NCBI GenBank assembly: GCA_030549495.1
Contig: JAUIRK010000159.1
Coordinates: forward strand, 81,301-145,300
Source: Nectonema munidae
Lineage: Eukaryota > Nematomorpha > Nectonematoida > Nectonematidae
Length of the DNA stretch: 64,000 nt
Direction: 5' to 3'
Shown here: in pieces, positions 1-47,582 of the stretch
How the letters are laid out: each line of letters opens with the position of its first letter
How positions within the stretch are numbered: the stretch's first letter is position 1
Program-made: the position numbers and the translations under genes
Notes under the pieces: model-generated
The model's input: the letters and a program-made list of their open reading frames with translations, nothing else
Told to the model about the DNA's origin: nothing
The model's database searches: none

Positions 1-97
1 ACATTTTTAGATTGACAGTCAATTTTTCAGTCATTGGAAGGAATAAAATAAATAACGAGAGTTGATACAATAATATACTAAATGCATTCAAACTTAC

Positions 98-35535
<35,438 letters not shown>

Positions 35536-35539
35536 CTAA

Positions 35540-35950
35540 ATAAATAGCAGCAAAAAAATAAGTATATCTAATGATCATTTAAACGAGAACAATATTACAA
35601 ATTGAAGCGTATTCCCACAAAAATGCTAACATCAAAACCAAAGATATTTACCCATTAGATTCCAGGAAAAAGAAACTACATTAATTAATTTGATATAATA
35701 TAACTTCAAATCAAGAAATCATTTGAATCCTTTAAAGAGGAGTGTCGGACTAATGGTTGACACTTAGAATTCACTATCTGATCAGACTACAAAGAGAACA
35801 CAGGGTGCGTGTGTCAAGACCCTCGCAGTGTTGTAAAAGCGAACCTCGATGGCAGCCACCATAGGGTACTACTGCTGACTCTATATGTTGTGTGTAGGCT
35901 TGCACTTAATTCTAAAATTTGCTTGAAGAAGAGTCTTTGATGAAAATTTA
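35540..35950. other. Non-coding gap upstream of the first visible exon
   Basis: No further Ki-67-like exon or promoter motif could be supported. Confidence 0.3.
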
Positions 35951-36905
35951 TGTTTGTTTTAAAGGTTGCCGCCATTTTTAACACCTTTTGCTTTACATGG
36001 GTCTGACAATTAAAAAGATGTTGAGAGTTATATGTCTGACAAGTGCAAAGTTGGAAGAAGGGAGTTTGGTGTAAGTTAGGGCTGATTTTGTTTCTGACAT
36101 CCTTGAAGCAATAAAGATTTATCCGCTCTAGGTTATGCGAGTGTGTGTTTTGATTGATACTTGAGTGTGCATTACTTTTTTATGTGTAGTAAGTCTGTTG
36201 GCTCCAAGAACTTTGGTGAGTATGTTATAGAATGTTTTTCAGTGTTAAAATTTGTGTTTTTCATGTGACTTTGCGGTCAAGTTGCGTAATAAAGATGATG
36301 AAATGTGTGTTCTTTGTTTGCAACTTTGACCCTCAAGTTCGCTACATGTAGTTGTTGTTGCTGGACCCCTGTTACGTCAAATAAAAGCCATTTTTATTTG
36401 AGACTGATCGAGTTTTTCTTTGCAAGGATGTGAATCAAAGGGAAAGTGTAGAATTTCCATTACACTTTCGCAGAAGCAGCGAAAAAAATTGTAAATTCAG
36501 TCAACCTACATAAAAGCCGCTGTTAGATACTGCTGGCTCCCGATGTAGGCTTCTACATATGGCTTATAGTTTTTAGATCCAAGTTGTTTCCCCGTTTTGC
36601 TAGTAAGTTTACCACTTGGCAGGGGTTGGATCATAAATCAACGGCCACTAATGTTGTGCGTATGTGGGGAAATTGAATAGATAATAATGTATGTCGTGCA
36701 TGTTTGATGTATGCATTCTTTTTTAGAGTTCTTTGATAGGAAGTATGAATGATTGTGTATGTAGGCATTGTATGTGCGTTTGATGTGCCCCAGTGTTTCT
36801 ATATTGATGTTTGATAAGACTTAGCCTAATAATGTAGAGCCATATTCTATCAAGTGATAATGAGAGCTTACTTTTAATACTTATAGATACAAATAATTTA
36901 TCCAT
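35950..36905 (-). pseudogene. LINE C-terminal tail fragment
   Basis: On the minus strand, in several frames, pieces typical of the region after RT appear in order: IWLYIIRLSLIKHQY and LHTQSFILPIKEL (36890-36720), then LDLKTISHMVEAYIGSQQ (about 36580-36530), and CTCQTYNSQHLFNC (about 36050-36000). The last is the Cys/His motif that closes Jockey/I-type LINEs. Heavily decayed. Confidence 0.5.
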
Positions 36906-37030
36906 TTGTCATAAAAATTGATAGCTATTGGAAAATCTTGATCGATTGAACATATTTGTTGAAAAAAAAAATAAGATTTTCATCAATGAAGATGTCCTGG
37001 AGGCCATAAAACACCGTCTAGCATATCTTA

Positions 37031-37785
37031 CAGACCCGTCGTCATTGGGGGCACGGGGGGGGGGGGGGGGGGGGGAAAGTAGAAAAGTAGTTAGAATGGA
37101 AAATCCCCCATTCTAACGTGTGCCCCCCCCCCCCCAAAATGGGGCACGAAAAAGCGGAACTCAAAACTACTATTACAACAAAGACATGGGAGATATCTCT
37201 TCGTTATTGTATCCCTTCCGAAAGGGATTCTCGTTGGTTTACCAACTGTACTCAGCTGCACTTACCTTTGGTCCCAGTTCCGCTGTGTGTGAAACATCCT
37301 TTTCCACATTAACGAGAGTGCTGACATCCTATAGACGATCCATGACGCATCAGCGGAAAAGCAACCATGTCCTCCTGTCGTTTTTGCGCGAATACACAAA
37401 GATTCTAGATTTTGATGAAGTATTGAAAGACTTTGCAAAAAATAATCGAAAAATTCAGCTGTATTAGAAAGAAGTGATGTTCTATGCTGCAACTTGTTCC
37501 TTTTTTATATATTTTGAGCTTGTAAATAAATAACTGTTTGCTACTTTCAGATTCTGGGTTTGTTTTTACAATTTTACTGATTAGATTGAAATTACTAGTA
37601 ACATGCTTTGGAGTTTATTCTGATATCTTCGGTTTCGTCCACCTGTCAACTGTCCGTCTGTGAGTGAGCATAGCTGTTGAAGCGGACGTTACGTATTTTT
37701 TCACTCCCTTATTAACTTAATTGGTGCCCCAAAATTTTTATGCGTGCCCCCCCCCCCTTGGACAAGTGTCCTGGCGACGGGCCTG
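37031..37785 (+). mobile_element. Nested short hAT element with perfect 8-bp TSD
   Basis: Inverted ends CAGACCCGTCGTCA and CAGGCCCGTCGCCA lie between two identical ATATCTTA octamers (37023-37030 and 37786-37793). Length 755 bp, with G and C runs near each end. It carries only the hAT C-terminal domain, so it is an internally deleted copy. Confidence 0.93.
37118..37467 (+). pseudogene. hAT C-terminal dimerisation domain in the nested element
   Basis: The frame reads FGPSSAVCETSFSTLTRVLT, SYRRSMTHQRKSNHVLLSFL and REYTKILDFDEVLKDF. AVCETSFSTL is the hAT C-terminal block with its Glu. The rest of the transposase has been deleted from this copy, so the short frame cannot encode an active enzyme. 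Confidence 0.85.
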
Positions 37786-38399
37786 ATATCTTAGACACGA
37801 AATTTCTCTTTATTTTCTTAATCTACAAAAATTTGAATATTACTATAAATTTATCAAAACCCCATTTATAATCTCAATTAGTAATCTGGCTACAGAAGAC
37901 TTAATTCAAGAAGTTTATTGATTTGATCAATGGTTGAGGAGATGCAAAACATTTATTTGTGAAATGGTTTCATAGCGATTTCCCGATTGAAATTGGACAG
38001 TCCTATGTGGGTGTTGCAAAGATGGCTCTGGGAGTTCTGATTCGATTTGACACTACATATGAGTGTGAATAAGCGTTTTCCATGCTACTTGCAATTGAAA
38101 CCAAATCCCCAAACAGATTGGCAATGAGTAAAGATATTCGAGTTGCATTGGCCAAAACAAAACCAAACTTAGACAACTCGTTTAGACAAAGCAGATGCAT
38201 ACATCACATTGACTGGATTATTCAAAGAATTTTTGAATAAACAATTTTTTTACCTTTTTTAATACAGTAGTTTTTATGTTGACTTATTTTTTTAAAAAAG
38301 ACTACGAAATATTAAAAAAATAAGACCGCTACGCCAAATTGGGAAAATTTAAAAACCACTCGTTAAGCTCAACAAGGAAACAAAATCATTCATATGCGA

Positions 38400-39510
38400 T
38401 AGATCACTACTAATCAGATGTAATTAAGTCTATCCCTCCTTATTTTAATTTACAAATTATTAAAACGGATGCTAAAAGTCCTTATGTATAGTCTATCGCT
38501 AGATATGCTATACTCTAACAAGTGAAGGTTTTATACCATGACCAATATTCTTTATTAGATTAAATGACGTTTTATTTATGAGACTAACTTGCTAATACAG
38601 AAACCTATCGTTTATGTTATACTGTTAATGAATCCTTAGTGTCACGCTATAAGGGAGCATGAAATTGTGGAGATTAAATACTTTTCATTATTTTATTTTT
38701 GACTGCTTAATTTCTTCTCTTTTTAAAAATTGTTATGGAGGTACCTACGTCTTCTAAACGTAGAAATTTTGATATTGGCACAAAGTATCTTGCTATTACT
38801 GCGGTTGAAATAAATGTAAAATCAAAATCAAAAAATAACTGCTAATTTTCTTACAAGTAAAGTGGAACAAAGAAGCTCTTTTTTTTATACAAAAATGATA
38901 GATCACAAAGCATTTCTAATTCAGGACATGTACTTTTATCTAAGGCCCACAATTTACATATAAAAATATTAAAAGTAAAAGTTGAATGTTTTTTTAACTT
39001 TAAGGGTCGCTCATAAATGACGTCAACCAAAAGAGGAAGAAAGAGTGGGTGACAAATGGTAACTTTGTTGAGTAGACAACCAGGCAAAAATTGTCGAGGG
39101 AGCAGGAGTCGACAGTAAATAAAAATGTGTTGCCTTCATTTACAATAATACCTTATTATGCATTAAGACTCATTGAAAATGTTAATAAAAATAAGTAAAA
39201 AAAATTGAAATTCTTTAATTGTACCCCTCGGTTATAGTAAAAGTCGCTATGTACGAACCATACAATAGTTCAGCTTCAACTTCATTATACCGAGGTTTTA
39301 CTGTAGTTATAAATTAATATGTTCACGGTCAACAACATTCTTAAAATGTATTTGGTACACTATAAAAGGAGTAGAAAGTTAAAAAAAATCGCTTCGATCT
39401 TTTTTTACTTGAAAATGTCGCATTTAAGGAAACCCCGACCATCTAAATCGAAACCCTACGCTCTCACAACTAGTGTATCTGCAGACAATCTTGTTTTCTT
39501 TTACTAAAGA
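38400..39510. other. Non-coding gap
   Basis: AT-rich, no recognisable gene. TTATACCGAGGTTTTACTG at about 39285-39303 looks like one end of a pogo/Tigger element; its partner was not found. Confidence 0.4.
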
Positions 39511-39512
39511 AA

Positions 39513-39835
39513 TTAACCCATTAAGTCCCAATGTTCCCATTTGGGAACATAAGTAAGTTTAAATTCGTCTGTTTTTTCAATGACTTTGAATATAAATCGT
39601 CTGCGTTTTTTTTAATATTGTCTTACTTAATGGGTTGGTTGGTTGGTTGGTTTGAGATATCAAAGCACTTTCAGCAGTTAAGCTATATGCTCGCATTATG
39701 CTTAAGATGGTTAATCACAGTTTTTGTGAATTTGTTTTTTAGAGTTGGGAGCCTTGGGGATCGAACCCCTGACCTTCAACTGTTAAGCTGAGAGGTACAC
39801 CCTAACAACCATGAGGCTCTTACTTAATGGGTTAA
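39513..39835 (+). mobile_element. TTAA-flanked MITE, copy 3, split by a SINE
   Basis: Starts TTAACCCATTAAGTCCCAAT and ends TTAATGGGTTAA, with the palindrome TTCCCATTTGGGAA and GAATATAAATCGTCTGCG inside. Without the inserted SINE it would be about the length of the 21397 copy. Confidence 0.88.
39637..39819 (-). mobile_element. tRNA-derived SINE with target-site duplication
   Basis: On the minus strand the head reads GAGCCTCATGG...; the B box is GGTTCGATCCC and AAGGCTC pairs with the 5' GAGCCT as a tRNA acceptor stem. After about 70 bp of tRNA-like sequence comes an unrelated body and a 3' (AACC)n tail. TTACTTAATGGGTT flanks both sides (39623-39636 and 39820-39833), so the insertion is clear. 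The anticodon arm does not fold properly, so it is not a working tRNA gene. Confidence 0.88.
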
Positions 39836-39839
39836 TACA

Positions 39840-40200
39840 ACCAAATAAAAAATAAAAATATAAGAAAAAAAATCAGTTAAAATTTAAATTTTATTTAAAA
39901 AATAAAACAATAACAATATATTATTGTGCACGGAATATTGTTAAGCTGCAAATTTAAAAAAAATATATTTACTTATTAAAATTTTAAAATTATAAGAGCC
40001 AATAGATAGGCGTAAAAAATTGGATTAAAACGGAAAATAATTTAATTCCTTTTTTAAATATTTTTCTATAATAAATTTTGATGTACCATCCATACATAAG
40101 ACACATAAGCTAGTTTATATGTAACAATCATAGCATTAAAAAAAAACATAGCATAGCAGATAGCATAAAAAAAATTTCATTTTTCTAAAAAAAAATTATT
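39840..40200. other. Non-coding gap
   Basis: A/T-rich with several poly-A runs. No gene is seen. Confidence 0.4.
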
Positions 40201-42425
40201 TTTTTCTCTCTATGGAGGTAATGGTAAAGGTAACCTGGAGTGTTTTCATTGAGAAGGCACAATTGCGCCGCTTGTATCGAACTATGAGGAAAGCAGGCTT
40301 TGAATAACTTATATACTAATTGTAAAGATATTGTACTGAATACTTTGAATATCGCATTAGATAGTGGAATTAATTCCTTAAATTCTAGAGAAGTCTCAAA
40401 AAAATATTTGTTAGAATGCTTAAATTTTTTAATTAATGAAGTGAATTATTGAACTTTTTGAATAAAAGTCTACAAAATTTTGATCCGCTATCTTTAACTA
40501 ATAGTTTTGAATTATTGAATAAAAGAATTGATAGACTGGAAGAGAAGCCTAAGTCCTTAGATGTTGTAAAAAACAAATCTAATAATTTGTTCATTGATAA
40601 ATAGTGTTCATATCTAGTATTGGCAAGATTCTTAACGATGTTAAGGTGACACAACTTTAGAAGAAGCAGAAAATGACAAAGCTGGTTTTTTCTGAAAAAA
40701 AAGTCACTGAACCGAGAAAAGTTCAAAGGAAGATCAGTTTCAAGGTCTCTTCCAATCTCAATAATAAATATATAAAATCCAATATTCTTAATAAAAACAA
40801 AGCTCTCCAAACAATGGTGGATAATAGAGAGTGCTTTGATTTTTCGTTTTCAAAGAATTGTAAAGATGGCAAGAAGTTGGTGGTATGTCGAGTTTCTCCT
40901 AAAGTTTATAATAATATGTTTACACAAAGTGATAGACATAATTTTATCAATTTTGAGGGTAGTTATGTTTTTTCTTTCGTGTATATTAATCAATGCACTA
41001 AATGTTGTTTAGTTGGGCATACTGCTTCTAAATGTAAGAGTGAAAGCTTATGCTGACAATTTTGTTCATTAAAATCATTCATCCGAGAATTGTCCCATAA
41101 TGACGAATAGTAGTTCTTTTAAGTCTATTAATTGCTCTAGAAAAAAACGACTCTAAACATAGTGCTTTTAGTTTTAAGTGTCAATCACTAATTATTATAA
41201 AAAATAGAGTATTGAATTTTTATAATGAACAATAATAACTATTTAAACTTTTTAAATGAATTAGATAAAAATGATCGTTTTGAATTAAACTCAAATTGTT
41301 GTTCTTTTCTAATTAATGATATTTCTCCAGAATAATTTTAATATTCTACCACTGAATGGTCAATCTATTAAGTTAAAGTATAAATTATTAGTTAATAGAT
41401 TAGACAAAATCTTTCAAGTTTCAAGTAAGGTTTTTGATGTAGTTTGTCTTGAAGAGACATGGTTGCATAAGTACGAGGATATTAGTGTTTATAATAAAGA
41501 TGATTTTTGTTTTCTTTTTTTTCTTTCTAATGTTTCTAGTCATAGAGGTTTACCTTAAAATATGAATTACTAAAAGTGGATTTTCTTCCCTAAACTTTTG
41601 AGCTTGCTTCAATTAAAATTGAACTTTCTAAAGGTAGATTTTTTATTATGCATAATATTTACAGACCGCTTAGCAGAAATCTGTCTTTCTTTAATGATGA
41701 ATTTCATAATTTTCCTTGAGTATGTACTATGAAAAGTTATAGTATAGTTCTAGTAGAATTTAATTTAAATTTATTTGATAGGAATTCTATCAATTCTATG
41801 TTTGCTGCTAATTTGTGGTCTTTTAGTTTGTTTTCTAAACGTGGTAATACGACAAAGTAGAATACTTTTATTGATAACATATTTATATCTGTAGAATTAT
41901 CTCTTTATAAGTCTCGCATTTTCCATTATTTATTAGTCTTAATATTGCTCATTTGTTTTTTGTTTTCTTTTAAATTTTATGGGAAAATCGATTATAATTT
42001 ATTGTATTTCAGTTTTTGAGATAAAAGCTGGGATCATTTATTTTCTTCTAGTGTTTCTCTTGAGAAAAAAGTTGGCCTCATTTTACGTGGTATTAGTGGG
42101 AGTGTTAGTGTCTGCACAAAAGTATATAAAAATCCAATAGAAGGGTCGAATTGATAAGGTATGGATAAATAACCTTATTCAGAAGAAAATTGTTGTAAGA
42201 GATCAACTTTATTCAAAAATGTTGAAGTATAAAAATTTTAGCAATAAGTATTATAAGAATAAATCAATTGTTCAAAATGGTAACAAAATCTTAAAAAAAA
42301 ATTATCTGGAAACAAAGCAAAAATACTACAATGATGTTTTCAATAATGTTTGCAATTGCTTTAGAGACTTGTTGAAAAAAATGAATTCTATACTCAATAT
42401 AAAACAATTAAGATAAAAATGATGA
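40200..42425 (+). pseudogene. LINE with ORF1 zinc knuckle and endonuclease remnants
   Basis: ORF1 part: NCKDIVLNTLNIALDSGINS (about 40320), coiled-coil remnants, then 40673-41056 ending NQCTKCCLVGHTASKCKSES, a CCHC knuckle. Endonuclease part: FNILPLNGQSIKLKYKLLVN, FDVVCLEETWLHKY (catalytic Glu), IYRPLSRNLSFFNDEF and FIDNIFIS. Then a Lys/Asn-rich linker (42219-42416). No reverse transcriptase follows; a satellite array begins instead. Decayed Jockey/CR1-type copy. Confidence 0.75.
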
Positions 42426-42638
42426 TAAAAATGACCATACCTAATTTGTTTCTCAATTCGTTCTATAAGAAATCTGACATTTCTAGCTTTAATGAACCTA
42501 ATATATAACTACACTCTATTTCTAAATTAAGCTTTAGTTTGGTCAGTAATAATGATTTTCTTGGAAGCATTATTTCATAAAAGCCCACTTTATTCTCTAA
42601 TTCAAAAAACCGTGCTTGATCCTTTCTTTTTGGGATAA

Positions 42639-43475
42639 ATCAATTTTTTGACAGTTTTGATTGATTTTTATTAAAAAATGTATATCACCACTGAATTACG
42701 CATGCTTAAAAATGGGTATATATGTGTAAAAAACTTTATATTATTACTTAGATAAAAAGTTTCTTTTTAAGATGAGCTGTCATATATAAATTAATGCTTT
42801 GATAACTTTAATTAATTTTTATAAAAAAAAATGATTATCACAGCTGAATTCAGCATGCTTGAAAATGGGTGTATATGTGTAAAAAAACATTATATAATTA
42901 TTTAGATAAAAAGTTTCTTTTTTGAGATGGGCTGTCATATGTAAATCACTTTTTTGACAGCTTTGAATGATTTTCATAAAAATGAATATCACGGCTGAAT
43001 TCAGCATGCTTGAAAATGGATATACATGTGTAAAAAACTTTATATACTTATTTAGATAAAAAGTTCTTTTTTTGAGATGAGCTGTCATATGTAAATCACT
43101 TTTTTGACAGCTTTGAATGATTTTCATAAAAAATGAATATCACGGCTGAATTCAGCATGCTTGAAAATGGGTATACATGTGTAAAAAACTTTATATACTT
43201 ATTTAGATAAAAAGTTCCTTTTTGAGATGAGCTGTAACATTTAGATCAATTTTTTGACAGGTTTAATTGATTTTCATAAAAAATAAATATCACCACTGAA
43301 TTCAGCATATTTGAAAATGAGTATACATGTGTAAAAAACTTTATATAATTATTTAAATAAAAAGTTCCTTTTTAAGATGAGCTGTCAAATATAAATCAAT
43401 TTTTTGACAGGTTTGATTGATTTTGATAAAAAATGGACATCACCACTAAATTCAGCATAGTTGAAATATATATGT
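42639..43475 (+). repeat. Satellite array, about 150-bp unit, 5-6 copies
   Basis: The landmark GCATGCTTGAAAATG or its variants recurs at about 42699, 42852, 43002, 43153, 43303 and 43453, a spacing of 150-153 bp. Each unit also has TTTTTTGACAG and GATGAGCTGTCA. Inner copies are more alike than the edge copies. Confidence 0.92.
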
Positions 43476-43479
43476 AACA

Positions 43480-44340
43480 TTAAAAATATTTATAAAAACA
43501 TAATAATATCTGAGAAAAATAGGGGGGGGGGGGGCACTTTACGCCCCCACCACTTGAGCAAAGCGAAGATCTTGGACTATAGAAATAATTACAGCTTCTA
43601 TTAAGAAGTGTTAAAATGGCGGTTTTAGTAGATTTACAGTTAAGGAAGGCAAATTGATGGTTGAAGATTAGTTTATATTTGTTGACAAATTCTGTAAGTC
43701 TTGTGAGAACCATTCGTTCGAGGATTTTTGAAAAATTAGAAAGTATAGATGGGCATGTTTTAAATGGTCCGGGAAATGCCAGAGAGATAGCTTAGATTGA
43801 AGAGGTGAAGAAAGGGAGGGATAAGCAAAGGAAGTACGTTTATGATCAAACGAAGACTAAATTTCATGGTCGCCCTTCGTTTTGAGATTTTTTAGGGACT
43901 TGATCGCAATTATTTTATCATTGGTATCAAAAGTATCTGAATAAAACGAAAAATGGTTAAAAAGGATAATTTTATCACAAAAATTAAAACATTGAGAATT
44001 GGCTAAGCTTCCCGGAAAGGAAAAGGCTTGAAAAAACTCATCGTGGGTGAAAGGCGCTGCTGCAGATTGTTTTGGTTTGAAAAGGTTATTTAAAGTCTCC
44101 CAGATATTTTTAGTGTCAGTGAGCTTTCCTGAGTAATATTTGCTCTTAGCAAGTCTAATTTGTGATTTATAATATGATAAGAAGGATTTGTAAGCCTTTA
44201 AATTATATGTATTAGGAGATTGCTTGTTTTTTTTGAAGAAATATTCTTTTTGCTTTTTATAGGTGTAATAAGTGTTTTCACAAGTTACAATTATCCTTGA
44301 ATATCACTGACTGTTTAGCATGCTTTCACATAATTTGTAA
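43480..44340 (-). pseudogene. LINE reverse transcriptase N-terminal fragment
   Basis: The minus-strand frame has MVLTRLTEFVNKYKLIFNHQ and FAFLNCKSTKTAILTLLNR, the RT fingers motif (RL..F...l...Q.GF....ST..A). Upstream in another frame is LSYLSGIFPDHLKHAHL. It stops at a G-run near 43510-43525. Its orientation is opposite to the LINE at 40.2-42.4 kb, so it is a separate insertion or an inversion. Confidence 0.7.
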
Positions 44341-44380
44341 ATACATTCTGAAGCACCACTAAATGTTTTCGTATATATAT

Positions 44381-46300
44381 ACAGTCAAACTTCGTTGTTC
44401 CGTCAAGGTGCGTTTCCTAAAAAATAGACGAGTTATCGAGGCTGACGGAACATAGAAGCATATATAAATGTCTATTTAATTTTGCCAAAACTATTTGATA
44501 TATTATATCACCAAATTATTAATGTTCTCAAAAATAAGGCAAAAAAGCTGTGATTTAGACTAGAAATAAACAAGATGACTTAAATTTTTTTCATTTGATA
44601 ACATAAAGAAATTGGCAAAAAAATTATTTTACCAGCTTCTTTCACTTCAAGTCTTCGACATTTGTTTTAGTTATACCAAGGTGCCATGGCCATCGTTAAA
44701 ACTTTGGAGAGACCACATTTATTCATTACTTTTATTTTTTTTATTTTTTATAAAAAAAAGTAGGTAAAGTTGTTTGCTTTACTTCTTTAACTTTTTTTTC
44801 TAATGTACGCTTTATATTCCAAAGCTTATCAAGATGATCTTTTCCAAAATCAAAATTTTACTCCATAAAAGTGATTAGAGTGATAAGAGACTTTTTTGCA
44901 TCCAAGAAACTAATTTTCTTTTCCTCATGAGGAACTTCACTAGAAGAATCGCTAGCAGGTTCAAACTTTTTCACAATTTCCATAATCTCTTCATCATTGG
45001 GTTCTATATTCGACATCAACCAATTGGGAAGCAGAAATGTATTCACAAGAAGGATTTTGACATTTTTCAGCCAAAAGATCTAAATTACTTTGGTCTTCTA
45101 AAGTTGCGGGTGTTGCTTGAGTGTTTTGTGTATTTTGTAAGTGCTCCGATGCTGAGGGTAAAATGCAGGTGTGCGACCAGCAATTAAATATTATAGAAGA
45201 TGTCACATTGCTCCAAGCTGTCTTTATCATTTCCAAAGCAGATCTTACGGGCAAGTTAGGGGGCACATTACTTTCAAGACAAGTTATAAAATGTCTTGTT
45301 TGAAGCTTTCTATAATGGGCTTTGAAGCTTTTTATAATTCCAGCATCCATAGTTTCGATATATGTAGTTGTGTTTGGAGGAAGAAAAATAATGTTAATGT
45401 TTGAAAATTCTTTTGTTTTGTGACACGAGGCAGTGTCACACAGTAAAGTTATGTTTTTACCATTTATTTTCATTTGTTTATTGAGTTTTGTTAGCCAATT
45501 TTGAAACAAGATGCCTGTCATCCAGGTTTTGTGCTATATGAATATTCAACATAAATAGAAGGGTTAAACTTTTTTCCAAAACAACGAGGTATTCTTGCTT
45601 TTCCGATTACAAAGGGCTTGAGTTTGTGGGAGACATCACTGTTTGAGCGTAAAAAGATGGTCAAACGATCTTTACATTTTTTTCTACTTTCACTCGAGCT
45701 GTTTCTAAAGTGCTATCAGGTTGAAGTTTATAAAACAACCCCAACTCATCACAGTTATAAATAGTCGCTGGATCTAAATTTGCCAGTTTTTCTGGTAACT
45801 TTTGACGCGCTATCTCTACCGCATTTTTATCGGCGCTTTCACTTTCTCCATGAGCCTGACGCTTGCTTATTCCATGTTTTTTTTAAATCGATCCAACCAT
45901 ATTTGAGAGTATGAAAAGTTGGTGATGTCTAAACATTTTCGGAAATACTGAGCTTTTTCTAGTAACATCATGGCCGTTATACAAGCATATTTTGACTTCA
46001 TTTCATTAAACCAAAGCATAAGAGCTTCTTCCAACTAAATATTTTTAGCTGAACGCCCTAAAGTATAGCCTGCTTCTGGGACCCACTTCTTACTATTTCT
46101 CAGAATATATCCAATAGTCGTGCGACCAATAATCACACCCTATTACTTCGAAAAAGAGTCTGCTATTTTAGTGTGGCTCGCTGCAGATATTTCCTTTTTA
46201 TACAAGCATATTGAATGTTTTTTTCTACTGATAAATCAGTACGTGAGAGTTTTTCTTGTTTTAAAGGAGTTATTTAAAAAGTATTACTAATCTAAAGCAT
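44381..46300 (-). pseudogene. Tigger/pogo transposase (jerky-like)
   Basis: CAGTCAAACTTCGTTGTTCC at 44382 is a Tigger-type end. On the minus strand the N-terminal part (46200-45880) shows GVIIGRTTIGYILRNSKKWV, LEEALMLWFNEMKSKYACIT and QIWLDRF (CENP-B-type DNA binding). NCDELGLFYKLQPDSTLE follows at about 45770. The frame 45521-44994 has KNITLLCDTASCHK (second Asp) and NINIIFLPPNTTTYIETMDA (third acidic site). Stops and frameshifts break it throughout. Confidence 0.82.
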
Positions 46301-46444
46301 AAAATATAATAGAGTTTAAAAAATTCTAAAGTACCAACAAATACATCTTGCTTTGAAATAAAAGTTTATCGAATTTTATTTTTATAATAGTCATTAAGTT
46401 GAAACCCTACATGATAAGAGAAAAAAATAAAATTAATCACATAC

Positions 46445-47580
46445 AGTAAAATCCAGATTATAAGACCCTTTTTTTGCCAAAGATCCCATTTAAAGTACAA
46501 AGTAAAATCTAAAATTAAACTTTTTTGTCCTTCATCTAAAAAACGGTTTTTTAATGAAGGGAATTTATCAGCCTAAAATATTACCTTGTCACTATATTTT
46601 GATCTACTCATGTATTGAATCGACAGTCAATCAAAAGAGATAGGAGCTTACATTCATATTATCCTATTAAAGTTTAAATGATTTACATAACTGTTTAGCT
46701 TTAAGTAACTTCTTTTATATACACAAAAGTTTGCCGCGTAAGACCTTTTTTTTAACCAAATAAGTATCATTTACGGAGGGCGAAAGATTTCATACACCAA
46801 ATAAAAAAAAATATATAATTATAAAAAAAACTTTATTCTTGTGAATAGTTCAATAATATTTTCTTTTAACTAATTGCAACACCTTGAATAATTTCAAAAA
46901 ATTTCAATTGAAATAAATGCCACTTAAGACAATTATTTGGGAAATTGATTAAAACTTCGAAACGGAATTTACAATATCCGATGATTTATAACTATGTTAC
47001 AATTTTTTAACAATAATGTAGTTTTATTAGACACGATATATTTAATAAGTGTACTTTTTTTTTATCATCTAGTTTTTTAAATATTTTTTATTTTTTTTTA
47101 AAAATTATAATGTCTAATAACTTTAATAAGTACAAAAAAAAATTTTGTACTGTTTCACTGCATTTTATACCAAAAGTTTTTTATCATTATTTTAGAGTGT
47201 TTCATACCAAAGAAAATTCGATCCTATTTTTTGACATTTTCTACTCTAAAACAATTTTAGTTGTGTTCTTAACGTTTATATTTAAGCTGTTTTGTAACCT
47301 TTGTTTTGATATTTCTCCTCGTTTTGTTTCCTTCATCAGAATGAAACTTTCAGAACTCATAAAAATATGTTATAATTGAGTGCAAAATGCCTATAAATGA
47401 ATAAAACGTTTCGTAATAAATTTTGCGAAATTAAAATGGAAATTTAGGGTACAAAACATTAGGAATACAAAATTTTTTAAAACTTGTTTATACATAGTTT
47501 CATTTTTTCGCTATTTATAAATGAAAAATGTAACTGATAAATATTAAAAATAAAATATTACTTTGAAAATGTAAAAGTAA
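46445..47580. other. Non-coding gap with a possible pogo end
   Basis: CAGTAAAATCCAGATTATAA followed by GACC at 46445 looks like a pogo-type TIR, but its partner was not identified. The rest is A/T-rich; the Phe-rich open frame at 47110-47379 has no recognised similarity. Confidence 0.35.
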
Positions 47581-47582
47581 AT

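Larger units (their letters stand above)
36920..38362 (+). pseudogene. hAT-Charlie transposase relic, interrupted by a nested hAT
   Basis: The upstream part reads NLDRLNIFVEKKNKIFINED up to 37030. After the nested element it resumes, and the C-terminal domain at 37995-38240 reads VGVAKMALGVLIRFDTTYEC, then a stop and AFSMLLAIETKSPNRLAM, IRVALAKTKPNL. This is the Charlie/ZBED dimerisation domain. TTTAAAAACCACT at 38350-38362 resembles the right TIR. Confidence 0.75.

Noticed and set aside
39740-39819. A tRNA gene on the minus strand
   Set aside because: The B box and acceptor stem are present but the anticodon arm does not fold. The unit has a SINE body, an (AACC)n tail and a TSD.
42639-43475. 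A CRISPR-like array
   Set aside because: The repeats are contiguous 150-bp monomers without unique spacers, in an animal genome.
45121-45404. Plus-strand open frames over the Tigger transposase
   Set aside because: They are antisense shadows of the minus-strand DDE domain.
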